Shown here piece after piece: positions 33,708 through 45,090 of a stretch of 64,000 nt of DNA. The DNA lies in contig CP136061.1 of NCBI GenBank assembly GCA_032622095.1, forward strand, positions 121,036,754 through 121,100,753. The letters run 5' to 3'. Below the pieces are notes generated by a model. It was not told the DNA's origin. It did not search any database and was given only the letters and a program-made list of their open reading frames with translations. This DNA comes from Siphonodentalium dalli (Eukaryota; Mollusca; Scaphopoda; Gadilida; Siphonodentaliidae). Each line of letters begins with the position of its first letter. Position 1 is the stretch's first letter. The translations under genes and the position numbers were made by a program.

Positions 33708-34732
33708 TTAAAGGCACGTGAGGCCTTAATTGTCGAAAATATTCATATTTGTTCCAAACACCGTAAACAGAAAAACATTAAAACGCATACAGTTTCGTTC
33801 ATATATACCATGACCATCGCGTAAACAGCATGTTACCATAAATAGCTACTATATTTTACCTAAGCAAGAGCCTTATTTGGTTACAGAGGACAGCACAATG
33901 CTACTGGCTAATCACACACAACTGGCATAAACGCTCTTTATTAGTTCCATATCAGGAATTCACCAACAAAGAACGCTCTTTATGTTTACCATAATAATAT
34001 AAACAAACACCAGAAAGTAATTTTTTATGCTTTTGTTTACATAACAATGGTTAAACATATGATAATAACATACTGTTTATGCGATATTTTTTATTTATAT
34101 ACGGACAAAGTCTGTCTACATTTTGATGTTCTTTCTTTTCTTTAATTGTGTGGGTGTAATTTGGAAGGAGGTATAAGATATTTAAGAAATAAGCATTGTT
34201 TCGATTAAAGATACCGGCGGTGTTGGCGGTGGGTATGCTGTTAACGTATTCACTTCCGTCAAAAACCGCCATAAACAGAAATAATAGTAAAATATAGACA
34301 GACTTTGTTCTTATACCAATCAGAAATATGGCATAAACAGTATGTTATTGTCTAATGTTTTTCCTTTGTTATGTAAATAAAGGCAAAAAACGTTACAGAA
34401 TCTGGCCTTTGTTTAGATCCGGGTATGGTAATCATTAAGAGCTTTATTTGTTACCGTTTTCCTGATATGGAAATAATAAAGAGCGTTTATATCATTTATG
34501 TGTGATTAACCAATAGAGTTCCGCAGTGTTATGTAAACAGAAGCAAAACTTCTGTAGCACGAGCAGGCTCTTGTTTACGTACACCATCGTACGTCTTGAC
34601 GACAATATACTATTTACAAGCTGATTATGTTTGGCATATGAACAACAGTACGTATATTTTAATATTCCTTCTGTTTATGGCGATTTGAACAAATGTGAAT
34701 ATTTCTGCAACGAAGGCCGCCCGTGCCTTTAA
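33708..34732. mobile_element. TTAA-flanked foldback element with ~290-bp arms
   Basis: TTAA at 33,708-33,711 is followed by AGGCACGTGAGGCC; GGCCGCCCGTGCCT is followed by TTAA at 34,729-34,732. Inward of both ends the arms match as inverted repeats, for example AAACGCTCTTTATTAGTTCC at 33,931 and GGAAATAATAAAGAGCGTTT near 34,468, giving arms of about 290 bp around a ~430-bp centre. No transposase ORF. The centre and right arm (CGGCGGTGTTGGCGGTGGGT, CCGCCATAAACAGAAATA) are clearly homologous to the 1-8.2 kb satellite units. TTAA duplication is characteristic of piggyBac-type elements; assignment is inference. Confidence 0.78.
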
Positions 34733-34754
34733 GGTTGTGCAGTTTTAATTTAAT

Positions 34755-35415
34755 AAGCTGTCAATCCACGGAATACAGTATAACAATTGGCTGCCATACT
34801 TGGCCATTTAGGTTATTGATGGATAACCTAAATTGTTCACGGCAATTAAAACTAACAAGGGTTTCTGTCAACTCGCGGTCGAATATATAAATCCCATATG
34901 CACCCACAGCTACCCGGGAGGGGTGCAGGAAAGGGCATATCGGCCGTTTTGACCATCCCGGGGTTAGCCCCCCCCCCCCACTCCAAATCACATACTTTCT
35001 CAGCTACCCGGTGCGTGATCAGTTGCGACTAGCCAATAAAAAAAGCCTAATTGCTGACACATATCGATCAATCGATAAGTAAACATTTTGAGTGACAGGT
35101 GTCTCTTTCAATTTCACGTGTCTTTTATGTCGGAAATAATCTCAAACTTTACTTCTACCTTCTGATTATGGTGGTTCTCCTGCGAAATAACGGATTAAAT
35201 TAAAAGAAATAACTCTTGATTCGATTACGGTTATGAGTTGTGAGTTGTGACCGAAAAAGTTTGTGAAGACAATTTAACTATAACGCGCTACGTGGTCGCA
35301 CTTCTTGATGATGCTGTCCGAATGTAATCAGGAAATTTAGGTTATCCAGAAATAACCTTAATGGCTAAATGTGTGGCAGCCAGTCGTTTAAGAATACCAC
35401 ATGGATTGACAGCTT
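34755..35415. mobile_element. MITE with ~80-bp terminal inverted repeats (AAGCTGTCAATCCA)
   Basis: AAGCTGTCAATCCACGGAAT at 34,755 is inverted as ...CACATGGATTGACAGCTT ending 35,415. Further inward GGCTGCCA and GGTTAT..GGATAACCTAAAT also pair. Length about 660 bp, no ORF of note. It lies immediately beside the TTAA foldback element. Confidence 0.8.
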
Positions 35416-35799
35416 ATGAATGCATTAATGCATTATAGGTTGATAACTATACACGAAATATTGATATAGCGGCTTCATATGCTCAAAATACTTGCAAATG
35501 TCACAGTTTTTTCCTGCAATTTTATTTTTTTCGCACAGAAATGAAACAAACGCTCTTTAATTCTAACAATACTACCATATGATACACAATCTAACAAGAG
35601 GCTCTCTTTATTGTTCCATGCCGAGGAATGCCCCGCTTTCTGAATTCGATCACTTGTATTAATTAGTCTTTATGTGGCATCAAGAGGCCGTAAAAGATTG
35701 TCTGGCATATTTATCGACATATGTTGATCCCTGGAACCGGACCGCGATATAACAAAGGCGATCAAAATTTGGACCTTCAAACCGCCAGGTGCAATTAAA

Positions 35800-36110
35800 T
35801 TCGTGCAGTACTATTTTTCGCGTTTGTGCGTTAATTTAAAACTGAGCGAAAAAATAGTACGACTTCCAAGTTTAAGAAATCCACAGGGAAAGTAACACGG
35901 TTGAGGTAATGATTAATATATGTAACGAAAGCTACGCTGGACTGAATGTAAGTTTATAATTATTATATTAGCATACGGGCAGTCATTGTTCATATGCAAA
36001 ACGATAAATCATGGCAAAATATTCGATATATAAATTCTTGTAAGAACTGAACATATACCAGGCCGATTGTGCACGTATCCAAATGCACAATCCAGGAATG
36101 GAGGCGTGGT
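35800..36110 (+). repeat. Dispersed ~300-bp repeat, copy 1
   Basis: It starts with a small hairpin (CAGTACTATTTTTCGC / GCGAAAAAATAGTAC) and continues with GTCATTGTTCATATGCAAAACG and ATAAATCATGGCAA. A second copy is at 40,101-40,430. Confidence 0.65.
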
Positions 36111-37330
36111 CATATATATTCTGTATTAGTTATGTCACATCAAGTATTTAACCCTTTCTATATCAAATGCCTTCTCCCGTTGGGTTATAAAACATACAAT
36201 GTATTTTTTTTTTTTTTTTTTTTAGATTATTTAATGGCAATGATATATATCTATACAATTTATACAAAGTTGACAAATGTATACATATTGAAAAAGCAAT
36301 GTAAATAATTTTAGATGGAAAAGCGGTCAACATTAACATATCTCTGTGAGTTCACTATCTAAATGTGTATTTATAATCAAAAAAAAGATTTAAACAATAC
36401 GGTTTTAATATGGTTAGTCGATGGTATTAATATTAATAAATTGTATTATTAATACTGGTCAGCCTCTATAATTAAATATATCATTACCAGGGATAACACT
36501 TAAAGAAGGACAAAAAAAATCCCTCTTATTTCCATAGTGGTCCCCAATACTTATGATTGGTTCAATTACGAAGACTGTCCAGTCCAGGATATGGTCAGTT
36601 GGATATAGATCAAAAACCAATATTAGGTACACATATATATGTAACACATTACTAAGAAAATTTGTGTGCTTTATAGGACTATATTTTAATCCTAACAACA
36701 TGAAAGTATACGAATACCAGTCTAGAAGCTTCAGCATAAGTTGTGAGTCGTCATATATGGTATACATGTGCTAATTTGTGCAGTATAGCATAATTTAAAT
36801 GGTATGCATGGCTATATAATAGCTAATCTAGCTATAATATATGGTAAGATATGGCTGCCAAGTGAGGATCAAAGTAAGCTAATAACACCATTTCCATAAG
36901 TCTACGCTTATTGTTGACTCATACCTATGACCAAATACCTATCCATCCCCCGGAGTGTCAGTGGGTTTTGTGAGGTTTTAGCAGCTGTGGTGCGTTATGT
37001 AATGGTCTGTTATTCATTTGGTGGGACGTTAAAGATATATGAGCAGACGACAGCCAGACGAAATTATAATACAAGAAGAATTCATATTCATTGGTGAGAA
37101 CTTTTTAGATAAAATAAGTTCAACAAACGACATATGGTCGACCTGTCAGTAATGAACGGTTTAAATACGAGCAAGGTATGCAGAAATACTTTTACAAGCT
37201 CATGCTGCGAAAACACTTATTCAAGTAGCATAATATATGGCACGAAGTAACACATAGCGTGAAGTGTTAGTTTAACCGTGATATAGTAAAATTGAAGAGC
37301 GTCTATCCCACTTTTTTTGCGAAAAGAAAT
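36110..37330. other. Non-coding stretch with poly-T tract
   Basis: A T18-19 tract lies near 36,205-36,224. Nothing else recognised; the 70-100-codon ORFs here show no domain. Confidence 0.4.
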
Positions 37331-37337
37331 ATGACTC

Positions 37338-37450
37338 TGCAACATATCCTCGCGCAAATACGCACATAATCGACCTATACAGTGAAGTAGGTACATAATG
37401 TGATTATCTGATTCTGAAATAAGCAGATAATTGAGTCATGTCAGTTATTT
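37338..37450 (+). repeat. Partial palindromic element
   Basis: ACGCACATAATCGACCTATA...AGCAGATAATTGAGTC shares termini with the neighbouring full copy at 37,536-37,694. Confidence 0.5.
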
Positions 37451-37535
37451 CGTTTGATGGCGCGAGCCACAGTGAAAAAAAACATGTTTAGGAACGTACA
37501 CCTGAAAAGTGAGTTGGCTTATATATGTGGCATTG

Positions 37536-37694
37536 TGCGCGCATAATCTGCTTAGAATCGCCTCATTATGAGTCGATGATGTGACTAAAACGCCCTCATT
37601 TTCAGCAGATGATCGACTCAAAATGAAGCGATTCTCATCAGATTATCAACCTAAAACAAGTTTATTGTAAGCAGATAATGTGCGTATTTTGGGG
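37536..37694 (+). repeat. Palindromic element, copy 2
   Basis: It runs from GCGCATAATCTGCTTAGAAT to AAGCAGATAATGTGCGTA. It matches the reverse complement of 15,446-15,602 along its full length and contains inverted sub-repeats around TCGCCTCATTATGAGTCGAT / ATCGACTCAAAATGAAGCGA. Confidence 0.75.
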
Positions 37695-37877
37695 AGTACA
37701 GTACTTAGGTAAATTGTGTGAGTTTGCGAAACATCTCTAACAACAGTGTGCCGGGACAGCTTTCTCGTGTCACAACTTCGTACTCGAATGTAAAGCAAAC
37801 GTTAGGGGTTTTTCATTTGATCATTTCATATGACTGTAACACACCTGGCTGTTATAGAGTTATAGATCATGACTTAC

Positions 37878-37922
37878 ATCTCTTCCGATTTTGTCCATTT
37901 GCTCAACTGCAGAATCACCTCC
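37878..37922 (-). CDS. Candidate micro-exon (45 nt), GGDSAVEQMDKIGRD
   Basis: Acceptor ATCATTTCTTATAG and donor GTAAGTCATG bound 15 phase-0 codons, GGDSAVEQMDKIGRD. Length divisible by 3 and a charged, non-repetitive peptide unlike the AT-rich background translation support coding. A weaker internal acceptor (TTCTGCAG) would break the frame. Single copy. Confidence 0.45.
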
Positions 37923-37983
37923 CTATAAGAAATGATAATATGTGCGAGCAAGTGTTAAAATATATTGTCTCTGACATTTGCAG

Positions 37984-38069
37984 AATGAGGTCCCCAGAGG
38001 ATGAATTTAGTGACGCTGCTCCCTACGGCGGGCTAGCGTCACCAACTTCACCCTCTGGGAACACAATTC
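37984..38069. mobile_element. Foldback element, GAGGTCCCCAGAGG copy
   Basis: GAATGAGGTCCCCAGAGGAT pairs imperfectly with TTCACCCTCTGGGAACAC. Same family as 20,476-20,554; a half copy (TTCACCCTCTGGAGCCCTCA) is at about 38,276. Confidence 0.7.
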
Positions 38070-38860
38070 TGCTTATAGACCTCAACTGTTATGGGCGACA
38101 TAAGATCAGATTAATGTTCCTCAATTCAAGTTCGTGATTTTCACCGATTAATCACCTCGATTATGCATCTTATCTTCCTCAAATAAGGGGATATAGCAGA
38201 AGGGTAAAGGTATCTAAAACAGTGTTAATTTGAGACAATAGATACTATCCAGAAGTGCGGGGTATAGCATCACTAAATTCACCCTCTGGAGCCCTCATTC
38301 TGCAATTGACAGACACATTACACGCTAGCTAGTCACCAGTTACAGGTACACATTCAGATTTGGACGATATGGAATTGAGAAAGCGAATGTGTCATTTTCA
38401 TTACCGTCAGAAGAAACTGGAGATATTTTTTTTAAAGCAAATTACGTGCATGTATCAAGAAAACGCACATTTCAGCTTGTTATCAATCGTGTGAGTTTAA
38501 ACTGTCCCACTCCATGTACATGACGATGTTGTTGATCCCCGTAATCCACTATTGCATTTCTAGATGACCATTCGGACAATATGCAAATTTCACTAAACTA
38601 CTTGATACATGCATAATAATAATAACCAGATTTCTAAACATCAAACAAATCATGATTTGGAAACGTTGGAAAATAGTTACGCTGCGCGAATTAGGTCGTT
38701 GACATTTGATTTTCTCAACGCAATACAAAATAGCACAACCATGAGGTATATCCTATCGGTTGTCACTGAATACGAAAATAGCAGGAATTCTCGAAAAATC
38801 GAGAGTGCAAATGTCGTCTGGCCTAGACTGTAACAATTTGCGTGAAGGGAGTCGACTTAC

Positions 38861-38914
38861 CATGGGATCAGGCTTCTCTCTGAATTCATGGTTCTCCTTT
38901 TCTCGGATGGCACC
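38861..38914 (-). CDS. Candidate micro-exon (54 nt), GAIREKENHEFREKPDPM
   Basis: Acceptor GCTATATTATTCAG and donor GTAAGTCGAC bound 18 phase-0 codons, GAIREKENHEFREKPDPM, a highly charged peptide. It is the longest of the single-copy micro-exon candidates. It lies on the same strand and in the same phase as the A/B cluster. Confidence 0.5.
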
Positions 38915-39004
38915 CTGAATAATATAGCTGCATTTTTATATACGTAGATTTCGTAGATGGTCATACTATGTTTTAATTGGGCGAAGCGCGATCACGTGTC
39001 AGAG

Positions 39005-39185
39005 TAAATTTGTAAATTGCCCGGCAAGCAAACTATCGCCCGGGTTATATATAGTCTTCGAACCCGCCGGCTGTCGTCACGACTGGAGCGAGTCGAGAAT
39101 TGTGCCAAGCGAACTATCGCCAGGTCAATAGAGCTATTTACCGCCTGGTGACCTCGCGGCTGGCGCTCGGTGAGAATTGTGTCAT
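39005..39185 (+). repeat. Two diverged tandem copies, ~82 bp
   Basis: CAAGCAAACTATCGCCCGGG followed by GAGAATTGTG is repeated as CAAGCGAACTATCGCCAGG followed by GAGAATTGTG. GC-rich compared with the flanks. Confidence 0.6.
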
Positions 39186-39437
39186 ACATAATAAAGACCT
39201 ACGCCTACGTGTATGGTATGCCGTTGGTGGAATAGCGATGTTTTCCATCGAGTGATTGATTGATTGTTTATTGGTGATATAATGCAATACTTATGTTTAT
39301 AGCAATTACAATACAAGAAGAGTATAACATTATATCACCAGGTGATGGCGTCTTCTGAACAGCAAGCAGGACTATTATTTATTATGTGGCCTGGGTCACT
39401 AGTCCTTCTTGCTGTTAACCCTTTACCCAACAGAACG

Positions 39438-39668
39438 GCCCTGTGCCAATGCATTCTCTTATATATGCGAGTCGACCATAGGTCGCCTCGCATATATAAG
39501 AGAATGCATTGGCTTAACACATTAAAAATTATAAAATTGTTAAAGAATGTAAGAAAAAATGGTAAAAAGTGTTTAAAAAAGATTTTTTTTTAGGCCAATG
39601 CATTCTCTTATATATGCGAGGCGACCTATGGTCGACTCGCATATATAAGAGAATGCATTGGCACAGGG
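39438..39668. repeat. Nested palindrome: two inverted copies of a hairpin
   Basis: A hairpin with ~26-bp arms (GCCAATGCATTCTCTTATAT / ATATAAGAGAATGCATTGGC) lies at 39,445-39,513, and a second in opposite orientation at 39,594-39,662. Their loops (TCGACCATAGGTCGCC and GGCGACCTATGGTCGA) are exact reverse complements. The outer flanks CCCTGTGCC and GGCACAGGG also pair. The whole 231-bp block can therefore fold in several ways. Confidence 0.85.
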
Positions 39669-40100
39669 CATAACTGTAACTATCACAATGTGGTCAAGGA
39701 GCCGGTTCCAATGATATCCATATTTGTATGGTTCTATTGAGACAGACCGAAGATATTTTAGGCTGTTGAAGCTTTATTTGGCCGGTTTTGGCCGGTTTGT
39801 TGGGTAAATGATTAAAAGACACCACTTCGGGAAAATAGTTATAGCTATTCCAACCAAGACATACATCAGGTTCTACATTATATCGACTATAGACCATACC
39901 CATCAGAACAATGTCAACACTCCTATATATACTCCATAGTATTTTTAAATAATCATTGATTTACCATTGAGGAATTATGTTCGTGACCTGATTGTTAGTC
40001 GTCCATATCAAGGCGGTTCTTTTTGAAAATATTTGATGGAATACAGCGCAGGTTTTGTCGTTATCGAGGTGAACAATCACACTGATTTCATAAATTAGCA

Positions 40101-40430
40101 CAGTATTAATTTTCGCGCACTCATCGATGCGCAAATATAAACCTGAGCGAAAAATAGCACTATTCCTGGGTTAATACCATGCCATAGAGAAAATGAGAGG
40201 GCTATATATATGTTAATGCGTTACAAATACATTAAATACATGTGTACTGATTGTTAGACAATTATATTTGCATGTGGACAACCTATCTCAACGCCATTGT
40301 TCATATGTAAAGCGACAAATCATGGCAAGACATCTTAGATGCAATACTTGTGAGAAATACATATATTCCAGAATGACGGTGCACGAAAGCACGTCTCCAT
40401 ATCCACAACAATGGAGTTTAGGAATTACGC
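40101..40430 (+). repeat. Dispersed ~300-bp repeat, copy 2
   Basis: Diverged copy of 35,800-36,110: GAGCGAAAAATAGCAC, CCATTGTTCATATGTAAAGCG and ACAAATCATGGCAAGA. Confidence 0.6.
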
Positions 40431-41969
40431 TGTGGGCATACAGTCTGAATTAATTAAGTATACACCCAACTATTTAAAATAAACGCAGACAGGAGCATAC
40501 ACGTATGTGGTTTTACTACTTTCGAGTTCATTTCAATGATGCCCATAACTATTGAAATATCAGATGACTTTTTGGAAAGCACCCATCTTCAAAACAAAAT
40601 GATGATGCACATATCTTCCACTCGATGTAAATTTTCGGCATGATGAACTTTAATACACGCGTCATGCACGCACTGTTAAAAGGGTTTCTGTATTTTTTAA
40701 GAACGTTTTTTCTGTCAGCTCATTGTTACGTAATATTATGGACACTGGGTTTATTTATACAACTGTTTCAAATTCATAATACGTTGAATAAAACATAATA
40801 TTACAGAATAAATTATACTGAGCAAAAAGCTCCACATGGACCCTAGTATATGTATACGTAAATATCGTATATGTCGAAAAACACAAAACATTGATCCGGG
40901 AAAAAAGAACACAAGGTCCGTATAGACTCATAACAATGACCTATATATGGTCCGTTAACTGATGTCCTGAAACTGTCATAAAAAGTTTTGTCATAATTTA
41001 TTCTCCAATCGCCGGACGTGTCGGGTATGACAGAGTATTGATGTGGATACACAACAAGAAAAAAAAGATGCATGCATCAAATCGCCCATGAAATATTATC
41101 ACGTGTATTTGGAAATTATTATAAATTTAATATATATATATATTTATCACACAATTAGCCCCTAAATCCGGCCTCATGTTTTAGTAAGACACAACTGACA
41201 GGCTGAAATCGATAAAATCCGGTTCTGCTTTTAGTGTCCAGTTCGACGTTTTGTAACCAGAAAATTTGAAGTGGTGTGTCGGTTTTCTGTTACCAGTTAA
41301 GTGTTGGTATCTATATCACATAGTATGCCGCTTCTCAGTTAGTTTTGTTAATCATGCATGAAATTCCCATTGTTGAAAAATGAGACGAAGATCACGAATA
41401 ACGCTGCACTCCCTTCTCGATGTAAACAAATAATTGAAAACAAATGCATTCTATAGCCTTTATGGTTCATACACTACGGACAAAGTAAACGTAATTTACC
41501 TATCTTATCGTGCCACCACATAACATCCTGTTCATTCAAAGTTATCCAATGGGCTTCATTTTTGGCTGTATGTTTGTTGTAAATTGCGATTCGCCTCACG
41601 CAATGAAATACAACGCCACGCAAATCTCGCATGTTCAAGTAATGAGGAAGATAACTATTGACGTGTTAATATTTAGATGTAAATGATATTTCTGGGATTT
41701 ATACACATGACACGAGCGATTAAATCACATAATTGAATGTGAGACAAGATTTTTACAAGTTTTTCATCAACGAATCGTGATTTTCTTATGCATCTAGTAA
41801 AATTGTGCAACTTAATACTATTTTCTAAATTATCTGACAATCCTGATAATTTCTGGTGTGTTCTCGTGACGAAAAACCATTCAAACTGATATATACGCCA
41901 AAAATCGTATTCTGTAACTTGTCAATTCTTGAGAAAGAAAGCAATATATTCGAAAACAGTATTTCGAAC

Positions 41970-42047
41970 CGGACGATATAATGCCGAATCGAACATCAAC
42001 AGAGGAAACGGACGATATAATGCCGAATCGAACATCAACAGAGGAAC
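41970..42047 (+). repeat. 39-bp perfect tandem duplication
   Basis: CGGACGATATAATGCCGAAT begins each of two adjacent 39-bp copies that differ at most at the last bases. Confidence 0.9.
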
Positions 42048-42369
42048 CGGATTGTATTGATTACAGAATGTGCACGTGTATTACCGGCACGCGCAGTGAC
42101 GTAAGACATTAGAGCAATGATATCGATGGCAATACCGGAACTGTAGTACTATGTTAATTAGAGAATAATTATGATATTCAATTTGTGTTGGGTTATTTAG
42201 TGTGAGATAAACATGGGTGATAAGGGTGAATGAACACATTTTGTCAACACGGAAAGACACATTTAAAATGGAACTGTATGTTTTCTTGAAGTTGTCTTTA
42301 CTTCCTCTTTTGTTGTGATAAGTAGTTACACATATACACACACATGCATATGCTACATGTAATTGAGAT

Positions 42370-43140
42370 CAATAAAATGAAAGATGCTGCATATATTGTG
42401 AACGCCAAATGACTAAGTTACAGTAAAAATCAAGCCTAGAAGGCTGTCGGCGGCCATCTTTGTTATAGTTCAAATTCAATAGCTTCAATCTAGAGGTGAT
42501 CAAGATCATGCATCTGCTATTTACGAATTATACACGCAGTTGAGGGATATAGGCGTTGCAGATGGATTGAAATATGAAATCCGAGACGACTGCTACAAGC
42601 CATGTTTTTTTTAACGAAATCTTGATCATTTCTGCACCCTTTCCCCATTTCATCTCATGTCGATCAGGCATATGAAATTTTGAAATGATCGGACAAAAGA
42701 TGCAAGCTATAGTGAGAGCCAAACTATTTAGTGATGCTAAGTGAAAAATTCAAGATGGCCACTGGCAGTCATGTTTTTCAACGGAATTCCGAACTATATT
42801 TGAGAAATCGCATATAGATGAACTCACAAACATTCATATTACATTTAGGATCTATCTAATGAAAGATTTTGGTTGTAGAGAGCGCAAAAGGAATTAATGA
42901 TACAAAATCAAAGAAGGCTGCCCGTGGCAATGTTTTTGATAAAAAAAAACGTTCAAATTCGATAGCTACCATATAGAGATGACACTGCCAGTAAATATTC
43001 CGAACAATCCGTTCACAAATGACGGCTGCAGTTACAATGACATCAAATGCTAAAATCCAAGATAGCCAATGGCGGTCATGTTTTAAAACAATAAATCAGA
43101 TTAACCGGATGAAAGATGTGATATATGTAGAGCACCCAGA
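42370..43140 (+). repeat. Four or five diverged tandem copies of a longer repeat
   Basis: Segments with CAAG(A/C)..GCC..GGCGG(C/T)CAT..TTT, TCAAATTCGATAGCT and AATGAAAGATG recur near 42,430, 42,753, 42,905 and 43,060. Divergence is high and boundaries are uncertain. Confidence 0.45.
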
Positions 43141-43267
43141 GGTGGTGTTAACTGGTCAGAAATGTCCAACAATTAAAACTTGAGGTATCTGTTGGAAGAT
43201 TTCAACCCGAGGGGAGGGATGCTAATGAAAATTAATTTTCAGTCTGATTCAAGGGTATGTAGTTAAG

Positions 43268-43750
43268 AGACCAGCCATGAGAACATACACATGAACTGTT
43301 CAAGTAGACCAGACAGTGTCCCATACAATATAAGTACGCATACCCAACCCCATCCGACAGGTCCCTGTGACCTGCATTGAAACATACACATGGCTTTATA
43401 AAATAGACCCGACTGTGCCCCGTGCAAAAAAATACATACACCCAAACCAATGTCGCCACGTCCCTATGTGTGGCCAGTTTGAGAGCATGCACATTACATT
43501 TTCAAACAGCCCCGACAGTGTCCTAGACAATATGATTATGCGTGCACGTCAACCCCCAGGCCTGTCGCCGCGTCCATGTGACCAGCCTGTATAACGTACA
43601 CACGAAATGTCCAAATAGACCGGCATTGTGCCATGAATTATAAGTACGTACATCACAGCCCTTTATCACCGCGTCCCTTCATGTGACAAGTCTTTAGAAC
43701 ATGCACATGACGTGTCCAAACAAAACCGACAGTGTCCCATGCAATATATA
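43268..43750 (+). repeat. ~115-bp minisatellite, first block (about four copies)
   Basis: The repeated core is GACAGTGTCCCATGCAATAT followed by AAGTACGTACA..CCAACCC and TGTGACCAG(T/C)..GAACATGCACATG. Small ORFs on both strands are by-products of the repeat. Confidence 0.8.
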
Positions 43751-43762
43751 GACAACACAACG

Positions 43763-43900
43763 CGCATCTTAATCGAGGATCTTTTATCGAATGAGTTGCG
43801 GATGGCGCAAGGATATATTTCGCGAGAGCGTAGCTCGAGAGAAATGTAACTATGCGCCGTCCGCAACGAGTTCGATAAAAGATTCGAGATTATGATGCAA
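43763..43900. mobile_element. Foldback element interrupting the minisatellite
   Basis: GAGGATCTTTTATCGAATGA and GTTGCGGATGGCGCA on the left pair with TGCGCCGTCCGCAAC and TCGATAAAAGATTCGAG on the right. It lies between the two blocks of the ~115-bp minisatellite, which suggests insertion into the array. Confidence 0.75.
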
Positions 43901-44174
43901 GTTGTGTTCTGTATTTATTCTACACCGTTGTGTCAGATAAATTAAATCCATTACTGTCACCTTCGTTGACAACATGACTGCCTTTAATGTGATATATCTC
44001 TGATGAATAACCAGTAATTTTCGGGGCATCACCGGAATCGGATTGTTGACGTAATGTAGGTAATCTTTCTTGGTGACAACGTCAACAAGAATAGTTTCGG
44101 CTTGTATTCCACTGGAGGTATACACTAATATGTATTCAAGGGCTCGTATTTCGTTGAATACATGTGCCTCGCAT

Positions 44175-44490
44175 CAATGGGTGTGGAATAAAAGTACGTA
44201 CACCCCAACGGCCCAACCCACTGTCGCCACCCAGACCCGACAGTAACCACGTCGTCGCGTGACTCGCGTCCCTACATGCGACCAGTCTTGAGTACATGCA
44301 CATGGAATTTTAAACAGAACTGACAGTGTCCAATGCAATATAAATATATGTATGGGCATGTAGATCCCAACCCATGTCCCTACATGTGACCAGTCATGAA
44401 AACAAGCCCGCGACGTGTTCAAACAGACACGACAGTGTCCCAATACACTATAAGTACACACACCCAACCCCTATATCGTCACGTCCCTGC
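44175..44490 (+). repeat. ~115-bp minisatellite, second block (about 2.5 copies)
   Basis: Same core as 43,268-43,750 (ACATGTGACCAGTCATGA, GACAGTGTCC, AAGTACACACACCCAACCCC). Confidence 0.75.
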
Positions 44491-44569
44491 AAGGCTGAGT
44501 GTACATTAAAATCAACTTCCACACAAGGAATGGGCATGTGCTTTCATGAGACACTAGCAATGTGATGGT

Positions 44570-45090
44570 CACTAAAATCGTCCTACATGTAATTCGACAC
44601 CACAAGGGAGGTCCGAGCTGTTAGCTTCATTCGCGGCAAACATAATAGGCAATAGTGACATTTCGATGGTTAATTGCCAGGATCTGTTGGGCAATATTCC
44701 GTATTATTTTCGCGAATCTAGTCGGCCATAGTTCCGTTATACCTACATGTGTGGAGTTATTGGGGGTACGATTGCGACAGTATTGAAATTATTGCAAGTT
44801 AGGGGTTAATATCGGCACTTCTGCGCGGACGCGGCCCCGGGGTGGGTTTTCGTGTGAACCAATCCCAATGTTTTGGCCACTAAAATCACCCCAGACGGCA
44901 CATGGGCGGTCCCGGCTGGTTAGCGTCATCGCGACAAACATATCGTGATGTCGACGTCGGGATTTCGAATGTTAATTGCCTGCCGTGGCTTCGGTGGCCG
45001 ATTCCCACTTGCTTCTATGTGAATATGGCGACACGGGTCCAGTCTGCAAGTAATGTCAATGCAGACACTAAAATTGTTAATGGTGTGAAC
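44570..45090 (+). repeat. Two diverged copies of a ~300-bp GC-rich repeat
   Basis: CACTAAAATC..CC..GGTCC(G/C)(A/G)GCT..TAGC and GGGATTTCGAATGTTAATTGCC / GACATTTCGATGGTTAATTGCC recur. A related copy is at 56,010-56,175 (GCAAGTTAGGGGTTAATATAGGCA against GCAAGTTAGGGGTTAATATCGGCA at about 44,796). Confidence 0.65.

Noticed and set aside
41500-41527. 28-nt segment (DVMWWHDKI plus one base) with acceptor TGAATGAACAG and donor GTAAAT
   Set aside because: Not a multiple of 3, unlike every other candidate, and has no second copy. Possible only if the gene changes phase here.
43268-44490. Possible CRISPR-like regular repeats
   Set aside because: The repeats are ~115 bp, contiguous and diverged without unique spacers, so it is a eukaryotic minisatellite.
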